A model generated the notes under the pieces. It saw nothing but the letters and a program-made list of their open reading frames with translations. It ran no database searches and was not told where the DNA came from. A program made the position numbers and the translations under genes. From NCBI RefSeq assembly GCF_039545795.1, contig NZ_CP154260.1, positions 3,291,001-3,355,000 on the forward strand: a stretch of 64,000 nt of DNA. The letters are read 5' to 3'. Shown here in pieces: positions 9,185-16,495 of this stretch (position 1 is the stretch's first letter; every line of letters begins with the position of its first letter). This stretch comes from Chitinophaga niabensis (GTDB taxonomy: Bacteria; Bacteroidota; Bacteroidia; Chitinophagales; Chitinophagaceae).

Positions 9185-10069
9185 TTATGCCAGGTGCTTC
9201 CTGATCTCTTTCTCCGCGCGTTGCTTTGCTACCTTCCGTTTATAGTGATACCACCACTCCGGGGCCATTTTAATGAGCAGGTTATTCATGCTCCTTTTAC
9301 CCATGAGATGGTATAAACCGTTCAGTTTACCGCTCAGGGTCTGATCCAGCGCCCGGAGGCTCATGGCAAAACCACCATCCAGGTACTCCATATGATGCCA
9401 GTAACCTGCAGGCATGAACATGGTATCCCCGTGTTCCAGCACGGTGGTATAACCACGGGCATACTGAAGGGCAGGAAATTTGGTTTCTGTTTCGTTGAGG
9501 CGTTCCGGCCAGTTCTCGAAGCTCGCCGCACTTTCCACGGTCAGCGGCATGCGGTAGATGAGGGTGGATTGCTGATTGTCCAGCAGCAGCACTCTTTTGC
9601 GGCCAACGAACTGGGTATGCATGATATGACTGAGGTCGATATCGTAGTGCATGTGCGCAATGGAGCCGGCTCCACCTACAAAGAGCATGGGGTAGCGTTT
9701 CAGGAAACCTTTTAAAAGGAAATCCGGCCAGGTAAAATCATTCACCAGTTGCGGCGCATGTTGAAAAATGTTAAAAAGGAAGATCCGCAGGCTTACCGGC
9801 CCCTGCTGTATCATATCAAGGTATTCTCCAAAAGGAATGTAATCATCTGCGCCATTGACAAGCGTTTTGGCGCCTGCCCTCGTATTGTTATAAACCCCTA
9901 CGGTTTTATCTCCAACTATTGATTTAAAGTAATCCCAGGTCCATTTATCCCGGGCTGGCCAGTCTTTCGACAATCCTGTAATGATCAAGGGTTTGCGTGG
10001 CTCATAATATTGGGTCTTAAAGTCCTGGGCAGATATGTTCTCAACTCGATCTATGGATTGTATTTGCAT
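9185..10069 (-). CDS. cupin-like (JmjC/Cupin_8) Fe(II)/2-oxoglutarate oxygenase family protein
   Basis: A probable non-haem iron oxygenase of the Cupin_8/JmjC group, which hydroxylates proteins or small molecules. Typical blocks are YEPRKPLIITGLSKDWPARDKW near residue 27 and the iron-ligand region HMHYDIDLSHIMHTQFVGRK (an HxD motif). The distal histidine lies in MPAGYWHHMEYLDGGFAMSLRA. 294 residues, no signal peptide, so cytoplasmic. It sits between ftsY and rimO, which often neighbour each other; a link with ribosomal protein modification is only a guess. The -7 box for it is at 10121-10128. Confidence 0.85.
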   Translation of the reverse strand: MQIQSIDRVENISAQDFKTQYYEPRKPLIITGLSKDWPARDKWTWDYFKSIVGDKTVGVYNNTRAGAKTLVNGADDYIPFGEYLDMIQQGPVSLRIFLFNIFQHAPQLVNDFTWPDFLLKGFLKRYPMLFVGGAGSIAHMHYDIDLSHIMHTQFVGRKRVLLLDNQQSTLIYRMPLTVESAASFENWPERLNETETKFPALQYARGYTTVLEHGDTMFMPAGYWHHMEYLDGGFAMSLRALDQTLSGKLNGLYHLMGKRSMNNLLIKMAPEWWYHYKRKVAKQRAEKEIRKHLA

Positions 10070-10120
10070 AAATTTCGAATTGTTAATAAGGGTGAAACAA
10101 TTGCAACACTAAAACGTAAT

Positions 10121-10128
10121 CAAATTTA
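10121..10128 (-). promoter_or_regulatory. -7 box for the cupin gene
   Basis: Minus strand TAAATTTG, a perfect TAnnTTTG, 52 bases ahead of the ATG at 10069. No clear -33 element. Confidence 0.4.
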
Positions 10129-10203
10129 AGCAATTGCGGGGTTAGAAGTGCAGGGTGCATAAAAGGTTGATAATTATTGTATTTGTATAGTTTACACAAA
10201 ATA

Positions 10204-10234
10204 AAAATGCCGGAAGTGATACTTCCGGCATTTT
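10204..10234 (-). terminator. intrinsic terminator after ftsY
   Basis: A 14-bp perfect stem (AAAATGCCGGAAGT with ACTTCCGGCATTTT) and a 3-nt loop. On the minus strand it runs into TTTTTATTTT. It lies 17 bases past the ftsY stop and separates ftsY from the cupin gene. Confidence 0.9.
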
Positions 10235-10251
10235 ACATAATTATTTAATAA

Positions 10252-11214
10252 TCAACTATTTAAGCTAAATAATGAGTCTACGAATTCTGTCTTATCAAAA
10301 ACCTGCAGATCTTCCATTTTCTCTCCTATACCGATATATTTTACAGGTATTTTAAACTGATTGGCGATGGCCAGCACTACCCCGCCTTTAGCGGTACCAT
10401 CCAGTTTGGTAATGGCCAGGGAGGTCACTTCCGTAGCGGCCGTGAACTGACGGGCCTGCTCCAGGGCATTCTGGCCGGTGGAACCATCGAGCACCAGTAA
10501 TACATCATGCGGCGCATCGGGGATCACTTTGTTCATTACCCTTTTGATCTTACTGAGTTCATCCATGAGGTGCAGCTTGTTATGCAGGCGGCCGGCAGTA
10601 TCTATGATGATCACATCCACATTCTTTGCCACACCGCTTTGCACGGTATCAAAGGCAACGGCTGCGGGATCTGAACCCATTTGCTGTTTAACGATGGGCA
10701 CACCGGTTCTTTCACTCCAGATGGTGAGCTGGTCTACTGCGGCAGCGCGGAAGGTATCTGCAGCGCCCAGCATTACGGATTTACCGGCCTTTTTGAAGTT
10801 ATAGGCCAGTTTACCGATAGTGGTGGTTTTACCCACACCGTTCACGCCTACCACCATGATCACATAGGGCTTTTTACCTTCAGGGATATCGAAATCCTTA
10901 AAGCCACTATCCGGCGCATCTACCAGGAGGTTTGCAACTTCTTCTTGCAGTATCCTGTTCAATTCACTGGTATTCAGATATTTATCTTTAGCTACGCGTT
11001 CTTCAATTTTACTGATGATGCGTACTGTGGTATCTACTCCTACGTCTGCGGAAACAAGCGCTTCTTCGAGATTATCCAGCACTTCTGCGTCTACGGTGGA
11101 CTTACCGGCGATGGCGCGGCCTATTTTTGAAAGGAAGCTTTCTTTTGTTTTCTGCAAGCCCTGATCCAGACTTTCTTTCTTTTCCCGGGAAAAGAGTTTA
11201 TTGAAAAAACCCAT
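10252..11214 (-). CDS. ftsY: signal recognition particle receptor FtsY
   Basis: An SRP-family GTPase that docks translating ribosomes with SRP at the inner membrane. The short N-terminus (GFFNKLFSREKKESLDQGL) lacks the long acidic A-domain of E. coli FtsY; an NG core follows. The G motifs are GVNGVGKTTTIGKLA (P-loop), the DTFRAAA block, DTAGR, and TKLDGTAKGG. The C-terminus has the family block KYIGIGEKMEDLQVFD. 320 residues is typical for Bacteroidota. Upstream is a GH95 gene in place of the usual DUF4295/rpmG. A -7 box in the 76-base gap suggests independent transcription. Confidence 0.97.
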   Translation of the reverse strand: MGFFNKLFSREKKESLDQGLQKTKESFLSKIGRAIAGKSTVDAEVLDNLEEALVSADVGVDTTVRIISKIEERVAKDKYLNTSELNRILQEEVANLLVDAPDSGFKDFDIPEGKKPYVIMVVGVNGVGKTTTIGKLAYNFKKAGKSVMLGAADTFRAAAVDQLTIWSERTGVPIVKQQMGSDPAAVAFDTVQSGVAKNVDVIIIDTAGRLHNKLHLMDELSKIKRVMNKVIPDAPHDVLLVLDGSTGQNALEQARQFTAATEVTSLAITKLDGTAKGGVVLAIANQFKIPVKYIGIGEKMEDLQVFDKTEFVDSLFSLNS

Positions 11215-11252
11215 TTAAATACATTACGGATTAGCAATTACAATTCGTGGTG

Positions 11253-11260
11253 CAAAAATA
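11253..11260 (-). promoter_or_regulatory. -7 box for ftsY
   Basis: Minus strand TATTTTTG, a perfect TAnnTTTG, 38 bases ahead of the ftsY ATG, in the gap behind the GH95 gene. The -33 region is weak. Confidence 0.4.
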
Positions 11261-11290
11261 GGTTGTTCTGGACGAAGTATTATGTTTTGT

Positions 11291-13684
11291 TTAAAGGAAG
11301 AGCCCGTCCAGCTTTTTAGCCTGTCCCGGTTTTAGCTGCAGGTCTATCACTTTGTTTCCATACCGCACCTTAGCGGTAGTCCCCTTAATGCTTCTGATAG
11401 TAGCTGTAAACAGCTTCCCGTTCTTCCACTCCATATCCACTTCAAAACCGCCGCGTGCACGTAGTCCCGTTACCTTTCCATCCTTCCAGCCGGCTGGTAT
11501 GGCAGGTAAGAGATGTATGAACCCGGCATGACTTTGCAGCATCATTTCCCCCATTCCTGAAATACCGCCGAAGTTACCGTCTATCTGAAAAGGCGGATGG
11601 GCGCAGAACAGGTTGGCATAGGAGCCGCCGCCCCTGGAATATTCTGTTCCTTCCATACCGGTGAGCCTTAAGAGGTTGCGGATAAGTTTATAGGCATGAT
11701 CGCCATCGTGCAGGCGTGCCCAGAAATTGATCTTCCAGGCAATGCTCCAGCCGGTCCCTTCATCTCCTCTTATCTCCAAAGTTTTCCTGGCCGCCTGGGC
11801 AAAAGCTGGTGTTACGATGGGTGAGATCTCCCTTCCCGGGTGCAACCCGAATAAATGAGATACATGCCGGTGCCGCGGGTCTTCATCTTCCCAATCCTTA
11901 TACCATTCCTGCAGGTTGCCTTTTTTGCCGATCTGCAAAGGGAAGAGTTTACGTTGTTTTTCTTTGAGCAGATTGCGGAAAGCCTCATCCTTACCCAGGA
12001 TCTCCGAGGCTTCTACCAGGTTCGTGAAAAGATCGCGGATGATAGACATGTCCATGGTTGTGGCAATAGAGATACTGCCCTTCTCCCCGCTCTCTGTAAT
12101 AAATACATTTTCAGGTGAGGAAGCCGGTGCTGTTACCAGCAGGCCGTTAGGGTCTTCTACCAGCCAATCCAGGCAAAACAAGGCGGCCTCTTTCATCAGC
12201 GGGTAAGCCGTGTTCTGCAGAAAATCCTTATCTCCCGTAAAAGCGTAATGTTCCCAAAGGTGCTGTGAAAGCCAGGGACTGCCCATAGCCCAGTTAGCCC
12301 AGGTGGGACTGCCTTTTCCAAGATCACCTACAGGATTGGAAGTAGCCCAGATATCCGAGTTGTGGTGCACCGCCCAGCCTCTGGCTTTGTAAAAGTTCTT
12401 TGCAGTTTCCCGGCCTGTTACCGCAGTGTTCTTAATGAACTCCATAAAAGGCAGGTGCATTTCAGAAAGGTTCACCATTTCCGCCGGCCAGTAATTCATC
12501 TGCGCATTGATATTGGTGGTGAAGTTGCTGCTCCAGGGTGCCCGCAGGATGGGATTCCAGATCCCTTGCAAATTAGCAGGGATACCGCCGGGGCGGGAAC
12601 TGGCAATCAGCAGATAGCGGCCGTACTGAAAATAAAGCGCTTCCAGGGCAGGGTCTGCAGCCCCGCGGGTATATTCCATCAGGCGCTCGAGTGTAGAACT
12701 TGTTACTTCAGGATTATTGTTGAGAGAAAGCGTAACCCGGTTGAAATATTGCTGATAATCCCTGATGTGATCCTTTTTAATCTGGTCGAAACTTTTAGTA
12801 AAAGCTTTATTTAAGTATCCCTGAGCTAACTGTGATTCATCTTTATCCGGGCATTTGTCAAAGCCATTAAAGCTGGTGGCGGCGGAGATATATAATACGG
12901 CTTCTGTAGCATTTGTGATATGCAGACCTGCGGTATCTGTGGTAACACTACCATCTTTGAGCTGTGCTTTAATCCTTAATTCGTACCGCATTCCCCTGCA
13001 AGCCACATCATAGATAACAGGCTCGGGGTTATATCCTACATAATTAGGATCTGCATGGGAAGGCGCCTTTCCTTTCATGATCAGCTCATTCTTTCCTGCA
13101 GCAATATTCTTAAAACGAACGAGACTATTGGTAGATGCATCAAAGCTGAGCTGGCCTTTTTTATCTGAACGCAGGCGGATCATGATCACCTGGTCTGGCG
13201 CGGAGGCAAAGATCTCCCGGGTATATTGCACACCGTTCACGGAAAAACGGGTGAGTGTGGTAGCATGGCTGATATCCAGATCCCGGTAAAGCGCTTCAGG
13301 TGTACCGCCAAAGCGATGTTTTATGAGGAGGTTGCCTAATGGCATATAGGATTCCGTATACAGGCCCTGGATCTTTTTACAGAGTTGTTCAGCAGTTTTG
13401 TAATCTCCTTTGAAGAGTGCTTCCCTGACTTTGGGAAGGAATTCCGGGGCCTGGGGATTGGGGTTCAGGTTTGCTGGGCCGCCGGACCAGAGGGTTTCCT
13501 CGTTCAAATGGATCAGTTCCTCCTGCGGACGGCCAAATACCATGGCTCCTAATCTGCCGTTACCAATTGGCATGGCTTCCGTCCATTTATCGGCGGGTTG
13601 TTTGTACCAGAGCTTTAAAGGTTGCTGTGCTGCGGCGGGTGTGGCTGCGAGGCAAAAGACAAGGAAAATAAAACGGATCATCAT
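11291..13684 (-). CDS. secreted glycoside hydrolase family 95 (alpha-L-fucosidase/galactosidase type)
   Basis: A predicted exo-glycosidase acting on alpha-L-fucosyl (or alpha-L-galactosyl) ends of polysaccharides, exported by a signal peptide ([18 protein letters not shown]). The N-terminal domain has the GH95 hallmark [19 protein letters not shown] followed by [20 protein letters not shown]. Further family blocks are [36 protein letters not shown], and [21 protein letters not shown] near the C-terminus. 797 residues matches the usual family length. It lies alone between ftsY and the rpmB operon, facing the same way as both. It is not near a SusCD pair, so its transport partner is not obvious. 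Confidence 0.93.
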   Translation of the reverse strand: MMIRFIFLVFCLAATPAAAQQPLKLWYKQPADKWTEAMPIGNGRLGAMVFGRPQEELIHLNEETLWSGGPANLNPNPQAPEFLPKVREALFKGDYKTAEQLCKKIQGLYTESYMPLGNLLIKHRFGGTPEALYRDLDISHATTLTRFSVNGVQYTREIFASAPDQVIMIRLRSDKKGQLSFDASTNSLVRFKNIAAGKNELIMKGKAPSHADPNYVGYNPEPVIYDVACRGMRYELRIKAQLKDGSVTTDTAGLHITNATEAVLYISAATSFNGFDKCPDKDESQLAQGYLNKAFTKSFDQIKKDHIRDYQQYFNRVTLSLNNNPEVTSSTLERLMEYTRGAADPALEALYFQYGRYLLIASSRPGGIPANLQGIWNPILRAPWSSNFTTNINAQMNYWPAEMVNLSEMHLPFMEFIKNTAVTGRETAKNFYKARGWAVHHNSDIWATSNPVGDLGKGSPTWANWAMGSPWLSQHLWEHYAFTGDKDFLQNTAYPLMKEAALFCLDWLVEDPNGLLVTAPASSPENVFITESGEKGSISIATTMDMSIIRDLFTNLVEASEILGKDEAFRNLLKEKQRKLFPLQIGKKGNLQEWYKDWEDEDPRHRHVSHLFGLHPGREISPIVTPAFAQAARKTLEIRGDEGTGWSIAWKINFWARLHDGDHAYKLIRNLLRLTGMEGTEYSRGGGSYANLFCAHPPFQIDGNFGGISGMGEMMLQSHAGFIHLLPAIPAGWKDGKVTGLRARGGFEVDMEWKNGKLFTATIRSIKGTTAKVRYGNKVIDLQLKPGQAKKLDGLFL

Positions 13685-13801
13685 AACGGTGTTTTCAGGT
13701 TACGCCAGCAAGTATAAGGAGTATTTGACCGGGAATATTCCAGTAAACCGGCAAATCCCTGTTTTATTTTAACTCCTTCTAACCTGCTTTCCCCGAAACA
13801 C

Positions 13802-13832
13802 AAAAAGCCGTCCCGTAATGAGACAGCTTTTT
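13802..13832 (-). terminator. intrinsic terminator of the rpmB-rpmG-DUF4295 operon
   Basis: An 11-bp stem with one mismatch (AAAAAGCCGTC with GACAGCTTTTT), followed on the minus strand by T-rich sequence. It is 25 bases past the DUF4295 stop and cuts the ribosomal operon off from the GH95 gene. Confidence 0.75.
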
Positions 13833-13856
13833 TGCAGTATGATTAGTAAAGCCGAA

Positions 13857-14027
13857 TTATTTGTTGCTGATGAACTCCTGAACTTTATCCTTGTGTACGA
13901 TCGCTTCTTTAAAAGTATACGCACCGGATTTAGGAGAACGTACCGCTCTGATCACTTTAGTCCACACCTTAGCTTCGGCTGCTGCCTTTGCATCTTTCTT
14001 GATCGCGGTTTTCGCTGCTTTTGCCAT
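13857..14027 (-). CDS. DUF4295 family protein
   Basis: A 56-residue basic protein of the DUF4295 family, found in Bacteroidota next to rpmB and rpmG. It starts MAKAAKTAIKKDAKAAAEAK. The diagnostic block is KVIRAVRSPKSGAYTFKEAI, followed by the end KVQEFISNK. Its conserved position behind L28 and L33 suggests a ribosome-linked job, but no function is established to my knowledge. ATG at 14027; 95 bases behind rpmG, transcribed in the same direction. Confidence 0.93.
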   Translation of the reverse strand: MAKAAKTAIKKDAKAAAEAKVWTKVIRAVRSPKSGAYTFKEAIVHKDKVQEFISNK

Positions 14028-14122
14028 TTTCTTATTGTGTTAAATGTTAATTGAAATTGTCAATCATCCAGAGCTAATCGTATGAACTCTAAACGATTAA
14101 CTACAAAGCAATTAGCATTGAC

Positions 14123-14305
14123 TTATTTGATTTCTTTGTGTACAGTTACCTTCCTCAGGATAGGGTTGTACTTTTTCAACTCCAGACGCTCGGGAGTATT
14201 TTTCTTGTTCTTGTTGCTGATGTAGCGGGAAGTACCTGGCTGACCAGAGTTTTTATGCTCGGTGCACTCCAGTATAACTTGTACCCTGTTACCTTTCTTT
14301 GCCAT
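14123..14305 (-). CDS. rpmG: 50S ribosomal protein L33
   Basis: Large-subunit ribosomal protein of 60 residues. It has the usual start [18 protein letters not shown] and the L33 blocks [20 protein letters not shown] and [16 protein letters not shown]. The form lacks the CxxC zinc-ribbon pairs (only one Cys, in ECTEHK), so it is the zinc-independent type. It lies 32 bases behind rpmB and is cotranscribed with it. Confidence 0.98.
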   Translation of the reverse strand: MAKKGNRVQVILECTEHKNSGQPGTSRYISNKNKKNTPERLELKKYNPILRKVTVHKEIK

Positions 14306-14337
14306 TTTGTATTCTTATTAAGTTGATCCTTAATGGA

Positions 14338-14577
14338 TTAGATGTCCTTGTTGCCACCTGCGCGCAGTTCTTTCACTACGGCATACAGGCCACGTTTGTT
14401 AATGGTTCTTAAACCATCTGCAGACACTTTCAAAGTGATCCACTTATCCTCTTCCGCTAAGAAGAAACGTTTGGTTTGCAGATTAGGCAGAAACCTCCTG
14501 TTAGTCTTAATGTTCGAGAAAGATACGTGATGACCTGTAATTGGTTTTTTCCCTGTCACCTGACATACTCTTGCCAT
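14338..14577 (-). CDS. rpmB: 50S ribosomal protein L28
   Basis: Large-subunit ribosomal protein of 79 residues. It starts [20 protein letters not shown], the normal L28 start; an open upstream extension in frame is not part of the family. Other family blocks are [16 protein letters not shown] and [16 protein letters not shown]. It is the first gene of the rpmB-rpmG-DUF4295 operon, with a strong two-part promoter at 14598-14629 and a leader of about 15 nt. Confidence 0.98.
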   Translation of the reverse strand: MARVCQVTGKKPITGHHVSFSNIKTNRRFLPNLQTKRFFLAEEDKWITLKVSADGLRTINKRGLYAVVKELRAGGNKDI

Positions 14578-14597
14578 GTTCTTAAAATTTTGGACTG

Positions 14598-14629
14598 CAA
14601 AAGTCGCACTAATTTGTTTAATAATCAAA
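14598..14629 (-). promoter_or_regulatory. Bacteroidota promoter of the rpmB operon
   Basis: On the minus strand a TTTG -33 element (14629-14626), a 20-base spacer, and the -7 box GACTTTTG (14605-14598), which matches nAnnTTTG. It fits the Bacteroidota primary sigma consensus and lies 21 bases ahead of the ATG. Confidence 0.7.
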
Positions 14630-14660
14630 TTCTGGCCAGTGTTTTTATTCACACTATTTT

Positions 14661-14686
14661 GGACTGTCCTTTTTTATGGACAGTCC
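14661..14686. other. inverted repeat between ahpD-like gene and rpmB promoter
   Basis: A 9-bp perfect inverted repeat (GGACTGTCC with GGACAGTCC) and an 8-nt loop, 7 bases past the AhpD-like stop codon. It probably ends that transcript, but no T-run follows the second arm on the minus strand. It could also be a protein site. Confidence 0.5.
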
Positions 14687-14693
14687 GGCCACC

Positions 14694-15281
14694 TCAAAGT
14701 AACACCCCTAAGCTCTTAATAACCGCGCCCAGCCTCACCGCATCCAGGATCCGCTGTTGTTCTGTACCATGTTTCAGCAGGGCCTCTTCGTGGGAGGTTA
14801 CACACATCTGGCAACCATTCAGGGCAGAAATCACCAGGCTCACCAGTTCAAACAGCTCTTTTCCGATCAGGGGATTGGCCATTATGCTCATGCGGATACC
14901 TGCCGGCGCCGTGGTATAGAATTCCTTCTCCACGAAATGGCGGAAACGGTAGTATACGTTATTGGCATTCATCAGGGAGGTGCAGCTCAGGATATCAGCT
15001 ATCTCCTTATCGGTAGCACCTGCAGCGAGGGCCAGTTGCTCAAAACCGCTCTGCAGGGCAGGCAGCTTTTCGTTGATGGCCACAGAAAGCCCTATCAGGT
15101 AAGCATCCTTTTTAGGAAGCGTGGCTGCATCGAGCGCATTGGATACATTGATCTTAAGATCTTTCAAGTAACGGGCATCAGCGGCAGCAAGTGCAGCCAG
15201 CTTTGCAGGCACTTCCGTACCGGGGAGGCCTACCACCTGCAATAATTGCTGAGCGGTATCCTGTGTATTTGTAGTGAACAT
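14694..15281 (-). CDS. ahpD: AhpD-like alkylhydroperoxidase (carboxymuconolactone decarboxylase family)
   Basis: Predicted thiol partner that reduces AhpC during peroxide breakdown; cytoplasmic. 195 residues from the ATG at 15281, which follows an A-rich stretch. The catalytic motif is CQMCVTSH (Cys157, Cys160, His164), with a conserved Glu upstream in KELFE. The block NNVYYRFRHFVEKEFYTTAP is typical of AhpD. It follows ahpC on the same strand, with a strong hairpin in the 63-base gap. In Mycobacterium, AhpD is the electron donor of AhpC, and the AhpC next door has the matching C-terminal cysteines. Confidence 0.92.
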   Translation of the reverse strand: MFTTNTQDTAQQLLQVVGLPGTEVPAKLAALAAADARYLKDLKINVSNALDAATLPKKDAYLIGLSVAINEKLPALQSGFEQLALAAGATDKEIADILSCTSLMNANNVYYRFRHFVEKEFYTTAPAGIRMSIMANPLIGKELFELVSLVISALNGCQMCVTSHEEALLKHGTEQQRILDAVRLGAVIKSLGVLL

Positions 15282-15300
15282 ATCTTTTTCTTTTAACGAA

Positions 15301-15328
15301 ATACCGGGCAGAGGTTCCTGCCCGGTAT
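15301..15328 (-). terminator. intercistronic hairpin between ahpC and ahpD
   Basis: An 11-bp perfect stem (ATACCGGGCAG with CTGCCCGGTAT) and a 6-nt loop. It lies 16 bases past the ahpC stop and 20 before the ahpD start. Only a short T-run follows (TTTCGTT), so it may act as a partial terminator or RNA-stability element that keeps AhpC above AhpD. Confidence 0.6.
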
Positions 15329-15344
15329 ACAATAATTCATTGGA

Positions 15345-15899
15345 TTAAGCTTTGATGGTAGCTTCACCTTTCTGCCAGTTGCAGGGGCACAGCTCATCTG
15401 ATTGCAGTGCGTCCATTACGCGCAGTACTTCTTTTACGTTACGGCCTACAGACAGGTCGTATACGGAAGTCCAGCGAACAATACCCTGAGGATCTACCAC
15501 AAAAGTAGCACGGTAAGCGATCTTCTCTTCTGCTTCCAGGATACCCAGTTCCTGTGCGAGACTTTTAGAAGTGTCTGCCAGCATAGGAAATTGCAAACCA
15601 CGGAGGTCATCGTGATTATTTCTCCAGGCAAGGTGAACGAATTCAGAATCTGTAGAAGCACCGATCAGGATAGCATCGCGGTCTGCGAAGTCCTGGTAGT
15701 GTTTGTTGAATTCAGCGATCTCTGTAGGGCAAACGAAAGTGAAATCCTTCGGCCACCAGAACATAACCATCCATTTGCCGGAAGCTTTGATCTCTTCAGA
15801 AGAGATCTCATAAAACTCTTTTCCTTTCTCGATTGATACAACTGCCTTTTTTGCGAACGCCGGGAACTCCGCCCCTACTGATAAAACTGCATTTTTCAT
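15345..15899 (-). CDS. ahpC: peroxiredoxin AhpC (three-cysteine, mycobacterial type)
   Basis: Reduces hydrogen peroxide, organic peroxides and possibly peroxynitrite; cytoplasmic. The peroxidatic Cys57 lies in DFTFVCPTEI. The C-terminus carries DELCPCNWQKGE with Cys171 and Cys173. This CxC resolving arrangement is the one described for Mycobacterium tuberculosis AhpC, which is reduced by AhpD rather than by AhpF. An ahpD-like gene follows directly. 184 residues, ATG at 15899. It has a two-part promoter at 15954-15985. I see no adjacent oxyR. Confidence 0.96.
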   Translation of the reverse strand: MKNAVLSVGAEFPAFAKKAVVSIEKGKEFYEISSEEIKASGKWMVMFWWPKDFTFVCPTEIAEFNKHYQDFADRDAILIGASTDSEFVHLAWRNNHDDLRGLQFPMLADTSKSLAQELGILEAEEKIAYRATFVVDPQGIVRWTSVYDLSVGRNVKEVLRVMDALQSDELCPCNWQKGEATIKA

Positions 15900-15953
15900 G
15901 ATACTATGTCGGATTTATTGATTTAATGCTATGCTATTTTTGTAAAGCCGCCG

Positions 15954-15985
15954 CAAAGTTGCCCCGCAAAAAATTATAAATCAAA
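15954..15985 (-). promoter_or_regulatory. Bacteroidota promoter of ahpC
   Basis: On the minus strand a TTTG -33 element (15985-15982), a 20-base spacer, and the -7 box CAACTTTG (15961-15954). It has the same layout as the rpmB promoter. The leader to the ATG is about 50 nt. Confidence 0.65.
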
Positions 15986-16102
15986 TAGATTTACCAACGC
16001 TAGATATCGACTTTATCTATATTGTTTTTAAATTTTATAGACGTAGGTTCTATAAGATGCTGTACCAGTAAGGGATATGCATTTCAGCTCTTCTTTTTTG
16101 AA

Positions 16103-16144
16103 CCAAAAGGCATCTTTTTTACGTAGATACACGTAACCTTTTGG
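16103..16144. other. nested inverted repeat ahead of a small ORF
   Basis: Outer arms CCAAAAGG (16103-16110) and CCTTTTGG (16137-16144) flank inner arms TTACGT (16119-16124) and ACGTAA (16131-16136). The left side has an 8-base bulge. It lies between the divergent ahpC gene and a small plus-strand ORF, so it could be an operator or a leader hairpin. Confidence 0.4.
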
Positions 16145-16189
16145 CACGTTATTTAGTTATATAAGTAAGCAAGATTAAAATGATTGGTT

Positions 16190-16309
16190 ATGAAATTTAG
16201 AAATGTACTTTTAGTGATCCTTACGGTAGGCCTTGCTTTGATTCCGTTTATCAAAAACAGTATCAACAAACAGGATGAATTTGATGCTACACAGGATTTG
16301 TTCATCTAG
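16190..16309 (+). CDS. possible 39-residue membrane miniprotein
   Basis: A short ORF with an ATG at 16190. The product starts MKFRNVLLVILTVGLALIPF, a positively charged start followed by one hydrophobic helix, then a short polar tail (INKQDEFDATQDLFI). I recognise no family. It stands alone on the plus strand in a 596-base stretch between two minus-strand genes. A strong terminator with a T-run oriented for plus-strand transcription lies 150 bases downstream, and a nested inverted repeat lies 45 bases upstream. That context suggests a real small transcription unit, coding or not. No -7 box of the local type was found. Confidence 0.4.
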   Translation: MKFRNVLLVILTVGLALIPFIKNSINKQDEFDATQDLFI

Positions 16310-16461
16310 TTTAGGCGGGTGCATACAGGTAGTATGACCGCAGCGGGCTCCATTGTACCGTGATGTTCGTTTCGCCCCGGACCTGGGCGTGGGAACTTTT
16401 TTGCTCAGCCAGCCACAGTGCCCCGGCAGCATATGTAGACAGTTTTCCCCTAAAGGCTTTA
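16310..16461. other. intergenic stretch with no recognised gene
   Basis: The 152 bases between the small ORF and the terminator. They are richer in G and C than the sequence on the other side of the ORF. I see no convincing gene here; it would be the 3' part of the proposed small plus-strand transcript. Confidence 0.4.
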
Positions 16462-16488
16462 AAGGCGGACCAAAAGATGGTCCGCCTT
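16462..16488 (+). terminator. intrinsic terminator, strongest in the plus direction
   Basis: A 10-bp perfect stem (AAGGCGGACC with GGTCCGCCTT) and a 7-nt loop, followed on the plus strand by ATTTTTTTTA. On the minus strand the run after the second arm is weak, although the GH27 stop codon lies 8 bases away. It may serve both sides. Confidence 0.75.
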
Positions 16489-16495
16489 ATTTTTT

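Noticed and set aside
16211..16432. 73-codon minus-strand ORF opposite the small plus-strand ORF
   Set aside because: Its composition is not protein-like and it covers the proposed plus-strand unit; treated as a chance open frame.
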